A DNA stretch of 55,959 nucleotides from contig JAEZTV010000001.1 in assembly GCA_023421245.1 (NCBI GenBank), positions 1-55,959 on the forward strand. The letters run 5' to 3'. The translations under genes were made by a program, and so were the position numbers. The notes under the pieces are model-generated. The model made no database searches, was not told the DNA's origin, and saw only the letters and a program-made list of their open reading frames with translations. This stretch comes from Bacillota bacterium. Its GTDB lineage: Bacteria; Bacillota; Clostridia; Oscillospirales; Ruminococcaceae. The first letter of the stretch is position 1; each line of letters begins with the position of its first letter. Shown one piece after another: positions 1 through 8,660 of the stretch.

Positions 1-208
1 CCTGCTCAATTACACCGGCAAATTCATGCCCGAGTATGATGGGCGGCTCGGTTTTGCCCGCACCCTCCGCACCTTCGAAGATATGTACATCGGTGCCGCA
101 GATACCGCACGCGCGCACCCGCACGAGCACCTCATTTTCCTTCGGAACAGGGGTTCTCCGCTGTTCTACCTCTATGATTCCTTTGCCTTTAAATACTGCC
201 GCTTGCAT
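1..208 (-). CDS. Zinc-dependent alcohol dehydrogenase (MDR family), N-terminal part only
   Basis: This gene is cut by the left edge; 69 residues from its start codon are visible. The MDR-type GroES-like domain is clear: CGICGTD at residues 34-40, where Cys37 is the expected catalytic zinc ligand, and GHEFAGVIE at 60-68, where His61 and Glu62 are the next ligands. Such enzymes (sorbitol or threonine dehydrogenase-like) oxidise a secondary alcohol with NAD(P). It lies downstream of, and in the same direction as, the FAD oxidoreductase operon, but a hairpin with a U-run separates them, so it is probably a separate transcription unit. The fragment is too short to name a substrate. Confidence 0.85.
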   Translation of the reverse strand, partial: MQAAVFKGKGIIEVEQRRTPVPKENEVLVRVRACGICGTDVHIFEGAEGAGKTEPPIILGHEFAGVIEQ

Positions 209-320
209 ACCCTATTGACACATCCCTTCTTGTAACGCTCGCAAATGGGTTGCTCTGCCTGATAGTAAACCTTACGCATCGGTCAGATATCCCCTCGTAA
301 TGCTTCTTACTTCTTTCCTA

Positions 321-370
321 AAAAAGAGGACCTGCCGTGTGCTAGCTCACGCGGCAGTTTTGCAGTCCTC
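321..370 (-). terminator. Intrinsic terminator of the FAD oxidoreductase/ABC operon
   Basis: Outer arms GAGGAC and GTCCTC (326-331, 365-370) enclose an inner 10-pair stem (332-341 with 348-357, one G-U pair). On the minus strand the hairpin is followed by TTTTTT. It sits about 105 bases after the stop of the oxidoreductase gene and before the alcohol dehydrogenase start. Confidence 0.75.
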
Positions 371-476
371 CCTATCCTACAACATATCCCGCCGCACGTG
401 TACAACTTCTGCTGCAATCTTTATTCCATGCTATTGTTATGACGTGCGCAGCGGATTGCCTTGTAGCTAAAACAAC

Positions 477-1838
477 CTAGTCGAGGATTCCTCCGTTGTT
501 AAGCAGGATTTCCCTTACCTTTGCAACATCTACATCCTCTGGATTAACACCCTGCTTTACACAGATGTTCGCCGCAACGCCAATGGCCTCGCTCAGCGCA
601 ATAATCGGCCCCATAACGCGAACGGCCGCATACGCTTCATCATCCGCCGAGATATTTCTTCCCGATAAAAACAGTCCCTTAATATTTGCGGGCACACAGC
701 AACCATAAGGGATGCCAAAGCGTCTTTCCAGAGCATAAAGATCAATCTTATCGCTGTCTCCGTTGTGGATATCAATGTTGTAGCCGCACAGTGCCACAGT
801 ATTTTCATCCACACGGTAGCTCATCGCGTCATCCTTGGTCACGGTCACTTTACCCTCAAAATGTCTTGTTTCACGAATACCAAGGGTAGGCGAAATACGG
901 GCAAGGCTGCAATTCTCAAAGCCCGGAACATATTTACGCATAAAACGAACCAGTTCATGAACCTGCTTATAGCCTTCCACAATACCATTAGACAGCTCAA
1001 TCGGGTCCGATGCATCAATGTTAATCAGACGCGAGGTGTTAATCGCAAGCAGGTTGGGATCAGCCGTTTTGATGTATATAAACTGATTGCGTGGGATTGT
1101 AAAATCACCTGCGGCCTTGGCTTTTTCAATTAGTCCTCCCAACCCAATGAGACAATGTCCCTTTGTATTGCGGAAAAAGTCCAGATCGTAGCCGTCGGCA
1201 TAGCTCTCTTTAATACCCACTTCACTCGGATTTTTCTCTAAATAGTCAAAAAAACGCTCAAGATCAAAATTTCCAACGGTAAATACCAGCGTAGACGGTT
1301 GATTAATGCCTGTATTCGTATTTCCTATCCGGTAGCTTTCCCCCGCCATATAAGCAAGGTCGCCGTCTCCTGTGCTGTCCACAAAAATCTTACCCTTAAT
1401 ACGAATATCCGTACTTTTGCTGTATACCGTAACTTCCTTAATACGCTGATCCTCCACGTGCACATCGGTGAGATCGCAGTTAAACAAAACCTGTACACCG
1501 GCCTCAACGCACATCTGCAATGCGACAACAGCAAATACATCCGGTAAAATCGGCGACATGCTATTATGTACCGGACAGCGAAAATGTCCTATTGTTCCGC
1601 CGTCTTCGGCTAGCCGGTCGTAGTATTCCTGCGCAATACCGCCTAAAACCTTTTTCCCGCTGCGATCCAGATACCCTAAAATCGTCAGACCCGAGGCTGC
1701 CGCGCCGCCCAGCATAGCACTTCTCTCTACCAGAACAACCCTTGAGCCTTCCCGTGCCGCTGAAATTGCAGCGGTAATACCGGCAGGCCCTCCGCCAATT
1801 ACAACTACATCCGTCTCCATTTGCACCAACTTATGCAT
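477..1838 (-). CDS. FAD-dependent oxidoreductase (FAD_oxidored family)
   Basis: A 453-residue flavoprotein. The dinucleotide-binding fold is at residues 10-39 with GGGPAG, followed by the family's STGDGDLAYMAGE motif near residue 155 and a C-terminal FAD-contact region with LFLSGRNISADDEAY near residue 400. Proteins of this family (PF12831-type) are soluble oxidoreductases with mostly unknown substrates and often sit beside sugar ABC transporters. The start is chosen at 1838 because GAGAGGA lies about 8 bases upstream. It is the last gene of the operon after two CUT1 permeases, 45 bases from the nearer one, so it probably acts on the imported sugar or sugar acid. The substrate cannot be told from sequence. 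Confidence 0.85.
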   Translation of the reverse strand: MHKLVQMETDVVVIGGGPAGITAAISAAREGSRVVLVERSAMLGGAAASGLTILGYLDRSGKKVLGGIAQEYYDRLAEDGGTIGHFRCPVHNSMSPILPDVFAVVALQMCVEAGVQVLFNCDLTDVHVEDQRIKEVTVYSKSTDIRIKGKIFVDSTGDGDLAYMAGESYRIGNTNTGINQPSTLVFTVGNFDLERFFDYLEKNPSEVGIKESYADGYDLDFFRNTKGHCLIGLGGLIEKAKAAGDFTIPRNQFIYIKTADPNLLAINTSRLINIDASDPIELSNGIVEGYKQVHELVRFMRKYVPGFENCSLARISPTLGIRETRHFEGKVTVTKDDAMSYRVDENTVALCGYNIDIHNGDSDKIDLYALERRFGIPYGCCVPANIKGLFLSGRNISADDEAYAAVRVMGPIIALSEAIGVAANICVKQGVNPEDVDVAKVREILLNNGGILD

Positions 1839-1883
1839 TCTCTTGCTTCCTCTCTTTGCTACAATTATTATGATAATATTACG

Positions 1884-2747
1884 TTAACCCTTAACTGCTC
1901 CTGCGGTTAATCCGGAAACCAGCATTCTGCCCAAAAACGCAAAAATAATTAGGATGGGTATAATTGCAATGGTTGCAGACGCGGTTAACGGGCCCCAATC
2001 TTGGCCGAAATAGCCCAGATAATCATAGATCGCCATCTGAATTGTTTTAAGGTTTGGGGAATTTACCATTACCGAAGCGGTAATATATTCATTCCAGGAT
2101 CCTATAAAGATAAATATGCTTGCCGCACCAATGGACGGCTTAATTAGAGGAGGAATAATCCTTGAGACAATGTACCATCTGCTGCAACCATCCACAACCG
2201 CGGCTTCTTCAATCTCGATTGGAACCGCTTTAATTCCACCCAAGATCAGCCACACTGCCATTGGAAGGTTGTATGCCGTGTACAGTAAAATGAGGGTATA
2301 CCATTGGTTTGTCATATTAAAGTTCATCATGTACAGATAGTTTGGAACAAGAAACACCGAGCTGCCTACCGAAAGCGGAATACCTGCAATAATAATGTAG
2401 AAAAACGCCTTCTTAAATGGAATTCGCATGCGTTGAAAACCATAGGCCGCAAAATAACCGATTACGATTCCCAGCACTATCGCAGCAACGGAATAAAACA
2501 GGCTGTTCACCGTGCTTTGAATAAATCCGCTGTTGAATATGGTAGCATAATGCTCTGCCGATAAGGTAAAATTCCAGATCTTCGGCGGGTATGCGGCAAT
2601 CTCCCTTTTTTCTTTCAGCGATGTTACAACACCCCAGAAAATGGGGATTAGGTTTAATGCCGCAAAAAACAATAGGACAATAAGTTCCGAAGTTTTCGTA
2701 GCTATTTTCTTCGACAAAATCAAGGCATTCGCTCTTTTTCGAATCAT
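1884..2747 (-). CDS. Carbohydrate ABC transporter permease, MalG type (CUT1)
   Basis: A 287-residue inner-membrane protein with about six hydrophobic segments. The cytoplasmic EAA loop that contacts the ATPase reads EEAAVVDGCSRW near residue 190, typical of the second permease of CUT1 sugar importers. AAGGAG lies 8 bases before the ATG. Its start is 11 bases from the stop of the MalF-type permease, so the two are co-translated partners. No ATP-binding subunit is encoded in this operon; a shared MsmK-like ATPase elsewhere in the genome is the usual arrangement in Clostridia. Confidence 0.93.
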   Translation of the reverse strand: MIRKRANALILSKKIATKTSELIVLLFFAALNLIPIFWGVVTSLKEKREIAAYPPKIWNFTLSAEHYATIFNSGFIQSTVNSLFYSVAAIVLGIVIGYFAAYGFQRMRIPFKKAFFYIIIAGIPLSVGSSVFLVPNYLYMMNFNMTNQWYTLILLYTAYNLPMAVWLILGGIKAVPIEIEEAAVVDGCSRWYIVSRIIPPLIKPSIGAASIFIFIGSWNEYITASVMVNSPNLKTIQMAIYDYLGYFGQDWGPLTASATIAIIPILIIFAFLGRMLVSGLTAGAVKG

Positions 2748-2758
2748 TCTATTACTCC

Positions 2759-3613
2759 TTATATTTTGTATTTTGATACTTTTATATAAAGAAAGATCAT
2801 AACAATGGTGATTAGCATAATGATTACTGAAAGAGCTGATGATTGCCCAAATTGATAATACCTAAAGCTCATATTATACTGCTCAAGCGTAATAACATTG
2901 GTGGCAGACCCCGGTCCGCCGCTTGTCAAAACCTTGGGAATCGTATTGTTTGTAAAGTTACTAACCGTCAATACAATAGTGGATAACAACAATGGGGTTT
3001 TTATGAGCGGCATTTTGATTCGCATTAAAGTAACCAGAGCGTTTGCGCCATCTACTTTAGCTGCCTCCATAAGGCTTCCGTCAATTCCTTTTAGCCCTGC
3101 AAGTATCATTATCATGGCATACCCAATGGTTCGCCAAGCCATAACAAAAATAACAGCGATGATTGCTGATGTCTTATTCTGAATCACATAAACAGAATCA
3201 AACCCAAAGATGTTTAGTATATAATTGAATAGCCCTAAGTCCCCGTTAAACAACCATCTCCACAGCAAACCTGCCACCACCATGGATATTAACCAAGGCA
3301 CTAATCCTACCATTTCGATGATATATGCAATAAGGCCCTTTTTACGATCAATCCACAAAGCGAACGCCAGCCCCAATATCATAGAAATTGCGGTGGATGC
3401 CAGGCTCATTCCCACAGTGCGGCTAATGGATGCAAGAATGGCTTTGTCGCCAATTAGGTTAATGTAGTTATCCAGTCCGATAAAATTACCTTTTACAAGG
3501 TAGTCGAGTTCATAAAGACTGCAATAAACCGTGTACCCAAGCGGAATGATCAAGCAAAAAAACAGCAGCAGTATTGCCGGAGCTATATATAAAAGACCCC
3601 ATCTATTCTTCAC
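2759..3613 (-). CDS. Carbohydrate ABC transporter permease, MalF type (CUT1)
   Basis: A 284-residue inner-membrane protein with about six membrane helices and the EAA loop MEAAKVDGANAL near residue 190. It starts with GTG behind a GTGAGGAT ribosome site; no better ATG is available. It is the first permease of the operon, separated from the binding protein gene by a 94-base gap that contains a strong stem-loop. Together with the MalG-type partner it forms the translocation channel of a sugar importer of unknown specificity. Confidence 0.92.
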   Translation of the reverse strand: MKNRWGLLYIAPAILLLFFCLIIPLGYTVYCSLYELDYLVKGNFIGLDNYINLIGDKAILASISRTVGMSLASTAISMILGLAFALWIDRKKGLIAYIIEMVGLVPWLISMVVAGLLWRWLFNGDLGLFNYILNIFGFDSVYVIQNKTSAIIAVIFVMAWRTIGYAMIMILAGLKGIDGSLMEAAKVDGANALVTLMRIKMPLIKTPLLLSTIVLTVSNFTNNTIPKVLTSGGPGSATNVITLEQYNMSFRYYQFGQSSALSVIIMLITIVMIFLYIKVSKYKI

Positions 3614-3639
3614 TTCTATTAAATCCTCACTTTCTTTTT

Positions 3640-3673
3640 GTTACAGGGATTTGCATCTGCAAATCCCTGTAAC
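3640..3673 (-). other. Intercistronic stem-loop between binding protein and permease genes
   Basis: Perfect 16-bp inverted repeat (3640-3655 with 3658-3673) with a 2-base centre. On the minus strand it is followed by an A-rich, not U-rich, stretch, so it does not look like a full terminator. It lies just after the binding-protein stop, a place where mRNA-protecting hairpins are known to raise binding-protein yield. Confidence 0.7.
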
Positions 3674-3707
3674 AATGCACCGGCGTTTTTTACTTAAGTA
3701 TAAAAAA

Positions 3708-5051
3708 CTAGCGCTTGTTGCGAGAATTAAAATCAGATGCGGTCGCGGCAAGGGCGTCGGGTGCGGTCATGTTTTCAACAAGTACATTCTGCGCAGCCTG
3801 GTTTATATCAAACTTCCATCCAATATACGCATTGCTGTTGTCAGGGAACCATCCGTCTGCAAACGCGTCAACCATTACGGCAAGGAAACGGTTTTCGTCC
3901 GTATCGATAAACTCGTTCATGCTATCGAGTGTCGATTTGCGAACCGGTGTCTGCCCGCCATCGGCAACCCAGAGAGTATCCGATTCCGGCGAATACATCG
4001 TCTCAAGGAATTTACCGGCAAGCTCTTTGTTCTGGCTGCCCGCCCAAACGCCTACAAACCAACCATCGAGTACCGCGGGAGCACCGCCGGGCATCTTTGC
4101 AAGTTGTACATAGTTGCCGTCAAAACTTGCGGAAGCCTTAACCGATGCACAACGGACGCCGCCGCCGATAAACATCGCGTACTTACCGGCCTGGAACTCT
4201 AAGAAGAGATCCTCGTTAGTGGTGTTAACCGCTTCTTCCGGTGTAATGCCCCATTCTTTAATGCACTTGATTGTCCAATCCAATGCGTCTACCGCAACAT
4301 CATTGGTCCAATTGGCAGCACCGTTCGCGTCAAACAGCGATTGCTTTGCCAAAATCATATTGGACATCGCCTGAGAGTCTGTGGATTCGGTAGAGAAAGA
4401 CTGGCCCAAACCGTAACGAGAGATACCGGTTTCTTCATCTTTTCCGGTAAGGATTTTAGCGGCTTCTACCAGCTCATCCCATGTTGTGGGAACACTTAAG
4501 TTGTTCTTTTCAAACAGGTCGGCGCGATAGTATAACAGCGGAGCATTCTTTGATAATGCAAGTATATAGTGCTTGCCGTCACGCTCGCCGTAATCGAAAT
4601 AAGCGTCGGAAATATCAGCGATTTCTTCGCTGGTCCACTCACCGAGGAAAAGGTTCTCCAGCGGCTCCAGAACATTTGCGTCCAGCACACCCGGCAGCTC
4701 GTCACGTCCACACCAGATAATGTCGGGGGCACTGTTCGTGGTAGTGGCAGCCATGAATTTTGCCGTCATTGTTAAATAGTCTTGCGGCTCTACCTGAATT
4801 TTTACGCCGGGGTTTTCTTTCTCGAACTTTTCTATCATCTTTGCCAGCGCAATGCTTCTGCCATTGGTCGTGTTGGTAGGATCAAGGAATGTCCACATGG
4901 TAATTGTTGCTTCTTTTGTTTCGCTGCCCTTGGAGGAATCCCCTGCGGGCTGGTTTGAAGATTCATTACCGGGTTGGCCAGACGTTGCACATCCTGCAAA
5001 AAGAGCACAGATCATTACTGCTGCAAGTATTAAGCTTAAAACTTTTTTCAT
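3708..5051 (-). CDS. Extracellular sugar-binding lipoprotein (CUT1 solute-binding protein)
   Basis: A 447-residue lipoprotein. Residues 1-21 are a signal peptide ending in the lipobox LFAGC (Cys21), then a low-complexity Ser/Gly/Glu linker, then the family-1 binding fold starting at ATITMWTFLDP. It would capture a sugar or oligosaccharide outside the cell and deliver it to the two permeases encoded next. AAGAAGGAG precedes the ATG. A 16-bp palindrome (5080-5095) lies in its leader next to a possible promoter (TTGCAA, 16 bases, TATGCA at 5099-5126), so the upstream LacI regulator very likely controls it. Ligand unknown. Confidence 0.93.
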   Translation of the reverse strand: MKKVLSLILAAVMICALFAGCATSGQPGNESSNQPAGDSSKGSETKEATITMWTFLDPTNTTNGRSIALAKMIEKFEKENPGVKIQVEPQDYLTMTAKFMAATTTNSAPDIIWCGRDELPGVLDANVLEPLENLFLGEWTSEEIADISDAYFDYGERDGKHYILALSKNAPLLYYRADLFEKNNLSVPTTWDELVEAAKILTGKDEETGISRYGLGQSFSTESTDSQAMSNMILAKQSLFDANGAANWTNDVAVDALDWTIKCIKEWGITPEEAVNTTNEDLFLEFQAGKYAMFIGGGVRCASVKASASFDGNYVQLAKMPGGAPAVLDGWFVGVWAGSQNKELAGKFLETMYSPESDTLWVADGGQTPVRKSTLDSMNEFIDTDENRFLAVMVDAFADGWFPDNSNAYIGWKFDINQAAQNVLVENMTAPDALAATASDFNSRNKR

Positions 5052-5079
5052 ACTTCAAAACACTCCTTCTTATTTTGGG

Positions 5080-5095
5080 TTTAAAACGTTTTAAA
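5080..5095 (-). promoter_or_regulatory. LacI-type operator at the binding-protein promoter
   Basis: Perfect palindrome TTTAAAACGTTTTAAA with the central CG typical of LacI-family sites. It lies just downstream of the possible promoter at 5099-5126 and is identical to the site at 6193-6208 in front of the regulator gene. Confidence 0.8.
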
Positions 5096-5136
5096 TTTTG
5101 CATAAAGCATTTCCTTTTGTTTGCAAGCGCCGGCCC

Positions 5137-6177
5137 TTACTCCCCCTTTCTGCAAAATACTGAAGAACGCGTAACGAGCGTTGGCGACAGGATTGTTTGC
5201 CCCAGCGGGGCATCTGGATGATCAATTCTATTAAGTAAAAGCCTGCAGGCTTCAACCCCTATTTTTTCTTTATGAACGGCTACGGTCGTAAGCGCAGGCG
5301 TTGCATATTCCGCCAGCACACTATCCTCAAACCCGGTAACAGACACATCCTGCGGGCATTTTAAGCCTTTGCTGTAGAGAAAGCGAATCACGCCCAGAGC
5401 CTGGCTATCCGCACCGGCAACAATTGCGGTTGGCCTTAATCCCGCAGACCATGCATCTTCCACTACATCGTAGGCCATCTGCCCTGAGAAACCGGAGCTT
5501 GTGAGATATTCCTTGCGCATCGGCATTCCTGCCGTTTCCAGTGCGCGGATAAAGCCGGCATATTTCCTTTTTGAAGATTGCGAGGTGCCGGGGCTGTTAA
5601 CAAACAGAATATCTTTATGGCCCTGCCGTATTAAGTACTCGGTAATAGAACAAATGCCCTGCTCCGCATCAGAATCAACATAATCCAATGCATCATGCCG
5701 TGCTCCCACAAGAACAGAAGGAATTTTCGTCTCAATTATGCGTTCTATCAGTTGGTTGTCGATAAAACCTCCGGCAAACAGCATGCCGTCTACCCTGTTT
5801 GCATCCATAATGGACGGCATATCCGGGGAAAGGTCAGAAAACGTCCATTCAATCAGCATACTGTAATCGGTTTTCTTTATCTCATCTTCAATACTTTTGA
5901 GCATTTCACTAACATATGTATCCGCAATAGACTTAAAAGAATATGACTTTTCGTCTTGGATACCGGTACTGTGCAGCATGCGGACTAAACCAATTACCTT
6001 CTTTTGCTTTGTAACCAAAGAACGCGCATATTGATTTGGCTGATAGTTCAAATCTTCCACTGCTTGTAAAACAATATCTCTGGTTTTATCATTTACAATG
6101 GGGTTATTATTTATTACTAATGAAACGGTGCTAATCGATACACCGGCACGTTTCGCGACATCCTTAATTGTTGCCAT
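5137..6177 (-). CDS. LacI-family transcriptional repressor
   Basis: A 346-residue regulator. Residues 1-55 hold the LacI helix-turn-helix and hinge (TIKDVAKRAGVSISTVSLVIN), followed by a periplasmic-binding-protein-like effector domain starting near residue 60 (VIGLVRML). It should bind the TTTAAAACGTTTTAAA palindromes found in front of itself and of the binding-protein gene, and release them on binding a sugar or sugar phosphate. The gene is first in the operon, with its own strong promoter, 85 bases upstream of the binding protein gene. Autoregulation is likely because the operator lies between promoter and start codon. Confidence 0.93.
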   Translation of the reverse strand: MATIKDVAKRAGVSISTVSLVINNNPIVNDKTRDIVLQAVEDLNYQPNQYARSLVTKQKKVIGLVRMLHSTGIQDEKSYSFKSIADTYVSEMLKSIEDEIKKTDYSMLIEWTFSDLSPDMPSIMDANRVDGMLFAGGFIDNQLIERIIETKIPSVLVGARHDALDYVDSDAEQGICSITEYLIRQGHKDILFVNSPGTSQSSKRKYAGFIRALETAGMPMRKEYLTSSGFSGQMAYDVVEDAWSAGLRPTAIVAGADSQALGVIRFLYSKGLKCPQDVSVTGFEDSVLAEYATPALTTVAVHKEKIGVEACRLLLNRIDHPDAPLGQTILSPTLVTRSSVFCRKGE

Positions 6178-6192
6178 TTAATACACCATTCT

Positions 6193-6208
6193 TTTAAAAC
6201 GTTTTAAA
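6193..6208 (-). promoter_or_regulatory. LacI-type operator at the regulator's own promoter
   Basis: Second exact copy of TTTAAAACGTTTTAAA, 9 bases past the -10 element of the promoter at 6217-6245, so a bound repressor would block transcription start or early elongation. Confidence 0.8.
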
Positions 6209-6216
6209 TTACGGTT

Positions 6217-6245
6217 ATAATATCACAGTTTCATATCTGTGTCAA
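6217..6245 (-). promoter_or_regulatory. Sigma-A promoter of the LacI regulator
   Basis: On the minus strand TTGACA (6240-6245), 17 bases, then TATTAT (6217-6222). It is a near-consensus housekeeping promoter. Confidence 0.75.
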
Positions 6246-6385
6246 TAGAATCGATATAAAATAAAAAGTTTTATCTATAATTACTATACTGTCGGATAAA
6301 ACTATTGCTCTCCTCTTAGGCGCAGTATGATTCAATCTATTGTTCGATCTGCCTGTTACGGTGCAAAATACAGGGCAAAAACCGT

Positions 6386-6433
6386 AAAGCAAACCCACCG
6401 CTGATGTTGACGGATCAGCGGTGGGTTTGCTTT
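6386..6433 (-). terminator. Intrinsic terminator after the BtpA-family gene
   Basis: A 20-bp perfect stem (6386-6405 with 6414-6433) and 8-base loop. On the minus strand it is followed by a T-rich tail (TTTACGGTTTTT). It ends the unit 6472-8340 and insulates it from the LacI promoter. Confidence 0.85.
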
Positions 6434-6471
6434 ATAGCTTAACAGGAGTTTGTTTGCTGAAGTGGTCTTAA

Positions 6472-7266
6472 TTAAATCGAGCGAAGGCGGCCGACATATT
6501 CCTTTACGATCTCGGGGTCGATATTACCGCCCCACTTGCCGTTTTCAAAACAGCTTCCAACCAACACCGCGTCCGCGTGCTTCATACGGCGCACAACGTT
6601 CTCTACATTGGTACCGCCGCCAAGCACTACAGGGATATCACTGGAAATTTCTTTAATATCCTGTACCATACGGTTATTCATCTCTTCATCCTTATGGTAG
6701 ACTTCAACCGCCTCAGCGCCAACGGTCATTGCACCGCGGGCGAGGCTTTGCAAATTCGCTTTATCATACTCCCCAAGGAAGTGATAGCCCGAGATCTCGG
6801 CAATCATGTCTACGCCACACGCGCCAATCTGGTTGCGGTAGTTCATCACCTTCAGCGGATTAGCCTCCACTGTGCCGTAGATTGATTCGGTGGTGCCAAC
6901 CAGCGCGGTGCAGCGCGTAAAATCTGCCTTGCAAGCCTTGGCCACGGCAAGGGAAGGCGTGATGCAGTTCCACATCAGCTGTACACCAATCTTAAAGTCA
7001 GGCCCCGCAATACGCCGAACCTCCTGTGCAATAACCGAAAGGCACGAAACACGCACATAATCGGTGTCGTCAACCGAAGGATACACCTTATCCACCGATT
7101 GAATCAAGCACCCATCCGCGCCACCCTTCAACAACGCCTGAGCATCGGCAACCGCCTTATCAATCGAATGCTCATAGTCGCCTTCCTTGTAATATGGTGT
7201 GCCGGGCAGCGGTTTGAGATGAATCAAACCAAATACAAGCTTCTTGCCGAGTGATTCTTTAAACAT
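6472..7266 (-). CDS. BtpA/SgcQ-family TIM-barrel protein
   Basis: A 264-residue protein with the BtpA/SgcQ family start FGLIHLKPLPGTPYY (residues 11-25), GGADGCLIQ near 48, and a C-terminal phosphate-site-like segment VVLGGGTNVENV near 215. The family is a predicted aldolase-like barrel; members include SgcQ of the E. coli sgc sugar cluster and cyanobacterial BtpA. The biochemical reaction is not established to my knowledge. GAGAGGG lies 8 bases before the start. The gene follows a membrane transporter gene in the same unit and diverges from the BMP-ABC/kinase/SIS operon, suggesting a role in the same catabolic pathway. Confidence 0.85.
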   Translation of the reverse strand: MFKESLGKKLVFGLIHLKPLPGTPYYKEGDYEHSIDKAVADAQALLKGGADGCLIQSVDKVYPSVDDTDYVRVSCLSVIAQEVRRIAGPDFKIGVQLMWNCITPSLAVAKACKADFTRCTALVGTTESIYGTVEANPLKVMNYRNQIGACGVDMIAEISGYHFLGEYDKANLQSLARGAMTVGAEAVEVYHKDEEMNNRMVQDIKEISSDIPVVLGGGTNVENVVRRMKHADAVLVGSCFENGKWGGNIDPEIVKEYVGRLRSI

Positions 7267-7329
7267 TTAAATACCCTCTCTTTATCATTTTGTTATGTAA
7301 TTTGCAGAAGAAAAAGCCGATACTAATTC

Positions 7330-8340
7330 TTAGCCGAAGTTATATACAAACAAGAGCGCAAGCCCCACGAAATAGAGCAGTAATCCCGCGATGAGTACCG
7401 CCAGAGTTTTCTTCTTCGCTCCGGAGAATTCCTTGTAGTAGAAGCCCCAGAAATAAGTCCACAGATTGGCGGTGCGCCCAAACAAGAACGAAATGGTCGC
7501 ACTGATAACGGGCATGGAGTAGATTGAAATCAGATTGCCGCCGTAGTGGCACAGGCCCGAGATGCAGCCAAGCACAATAGGGCGCTTGCTCTCGCCGACA
7601 CACAACACGGTTTTCCACTGTTTTTTCATGGTGAAGCGTACGGCTGAAATCAACGCAATGCTGATAAACGAGCCGGTGCAGATGTATGCACAGGTCAAAA
7701 TGGGGGGGAATCCCGCTGCCGTTCCACTTGCAGTACCAATCGACCATCCATTGGTCAGCACCGCATTGAGCAGAATCATCAGAATAATCGAGATCGTCAC
7801 AGGGCTTTTTTGCCTATGCTTTTTTGGGTCAAGACCCTTTGCTCTAAGCCGGTCATCCCCGCACATCTGAGAGGCAAAGGAGCATATGTAGCTCGCTAGC
7901 AGAAAGATGAGCGCGGTAATCACAATCAGCGCCAACGCAAAAGACTTATCCGGCAGCCCTTCCTTCCATATGGACGTTCCGATACCAAGCAGACTTCCCA
8001 CCGCCCCCGTAATAGTGGTTGATAGCATTAAGCCGATGTTATCCATAACCACCAAATTAAGATATATGCCCAGCGACATCATGGCACCACCTAATAGAAT
8101 GGTTGCAACCAGATCAAGGTTTTGAGCGGTTACGGATGCAATGCCTTCGGGAAGCAGCGCGGGTGCTAAGATAAGTGTAATAACCCAGATGAACACAAAT
8201 GCAAATGTGTATAGCCAAAACACAATACCGCCAATGGGGTAATTCTTTTTGAGCTTTACCACCTGCATCCAGCTGCCCCAAAGCGCTGCCGCGAACAACG
8301 TCATAACGATGGCAGTGAAAGGAGAAAAATACATGGTCAT
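7330..8340 (-). CDS. DMT-superfamily-like membrane transporter (about ten helices)
   Basis: A 336-residue very hydrophobic protein with roughly ten membrane segments. The N-terminal helix has AAALWGSWMQVVKLKKNYP, similar in style to the GRP/RhaT-type sugar and plant ureide permeases of the drug/metabolite transporter superfamily. It is therefore probably a secondary importer of a small polar solute such as a sugar or nucleobase derivative; this is an inference from general resemblance. AAGGAG sits 10 bases before the ATG. It is the first gene of the divergent unit with the BtpA-family gene. Confidence 0.7.
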   Translation of the reverse strand: MTMYFSPFTAIVMTLFAAALWGSWMQVVKLKKNYPIGGIVFWLYTFAFVFIWVITLILAPALLPEGIASVTAQNLDLVATILLGGAMMSLGIYLNLVVMDNIGLMLSTTITGAVGSLLGIGTSIWKEGLPDKSFALALIVITALIFLLASYICSFASQMCGDDRLRAKGLDPKKHRQKSPVTISIILMILLNAVLTNGWSIGTASGTAAGFPPILTCAYICTGSFISIALISAVRFTMKKQWKTVLCVGESKRPIVLGCISGLCHYGGNLISIYSMPVISATISFLFGRTANLWTYFWGFYYKEFSGAKKKTLAVLIAGLLLYFVGLALLFVYNFG

Positions 8341-8393
8341 ACAGTGAGACTCCTTTTCGAACGTAATATGAACTTATTTTGCAAATCTCAGAA

Positions 8394-8409
8394 CGAAATG
8401 TCCATTTCG
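8394..8409. promoter_or_regulatory. Candidate operator palindrome in the divergent promoter region
   Basis: CGAAATG-TC-CATTTCG, 7-bp arms around 2 bases, 20 bases past the -10 element of the transporter promoter. No second copy was noticed, so its role is uncertain. The rest of 8341-8660 is AT-rich (TATAAT-like sequences near 8535) and must hold the plus-strand promoter of the BMP operon, but I could not pick one with a good -35. Confidence 0.35.
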
Positions 8410-8428
8410 GTTGATGCCGACACCATAA

Positions 8429-8457
8429 ATAGTACTCATTTATGACTTAAATGTCAA
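8429..8457 (-). promoter_or_regulatory. Sigma-A promoter of the transporter/BtpA unit
   Basis: On the minus strand TTGACA (8452-8457), 17 bases, TACTAT (8429-8434), about 90 bases before the transporter start codon. Confidence 0.7.
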
Positions 8458-8660
8458 TCCCGTAAAAATAAAATGAATCTTATTTGACCTATTTGTAAAA
8501 TAACGATGTCGATAATTGTATGTTTGCACAAAAATATAATATTATTCCGTTACATATTGATTATTTCCGTGAATATTGCTAAACTAAACATGCTGCATGA
8601 GAAGCAAGAAGCAAAAACAATCATGTTGAGTTCTAGAAAAAGTCAAAAAGGAGAAAAGAA

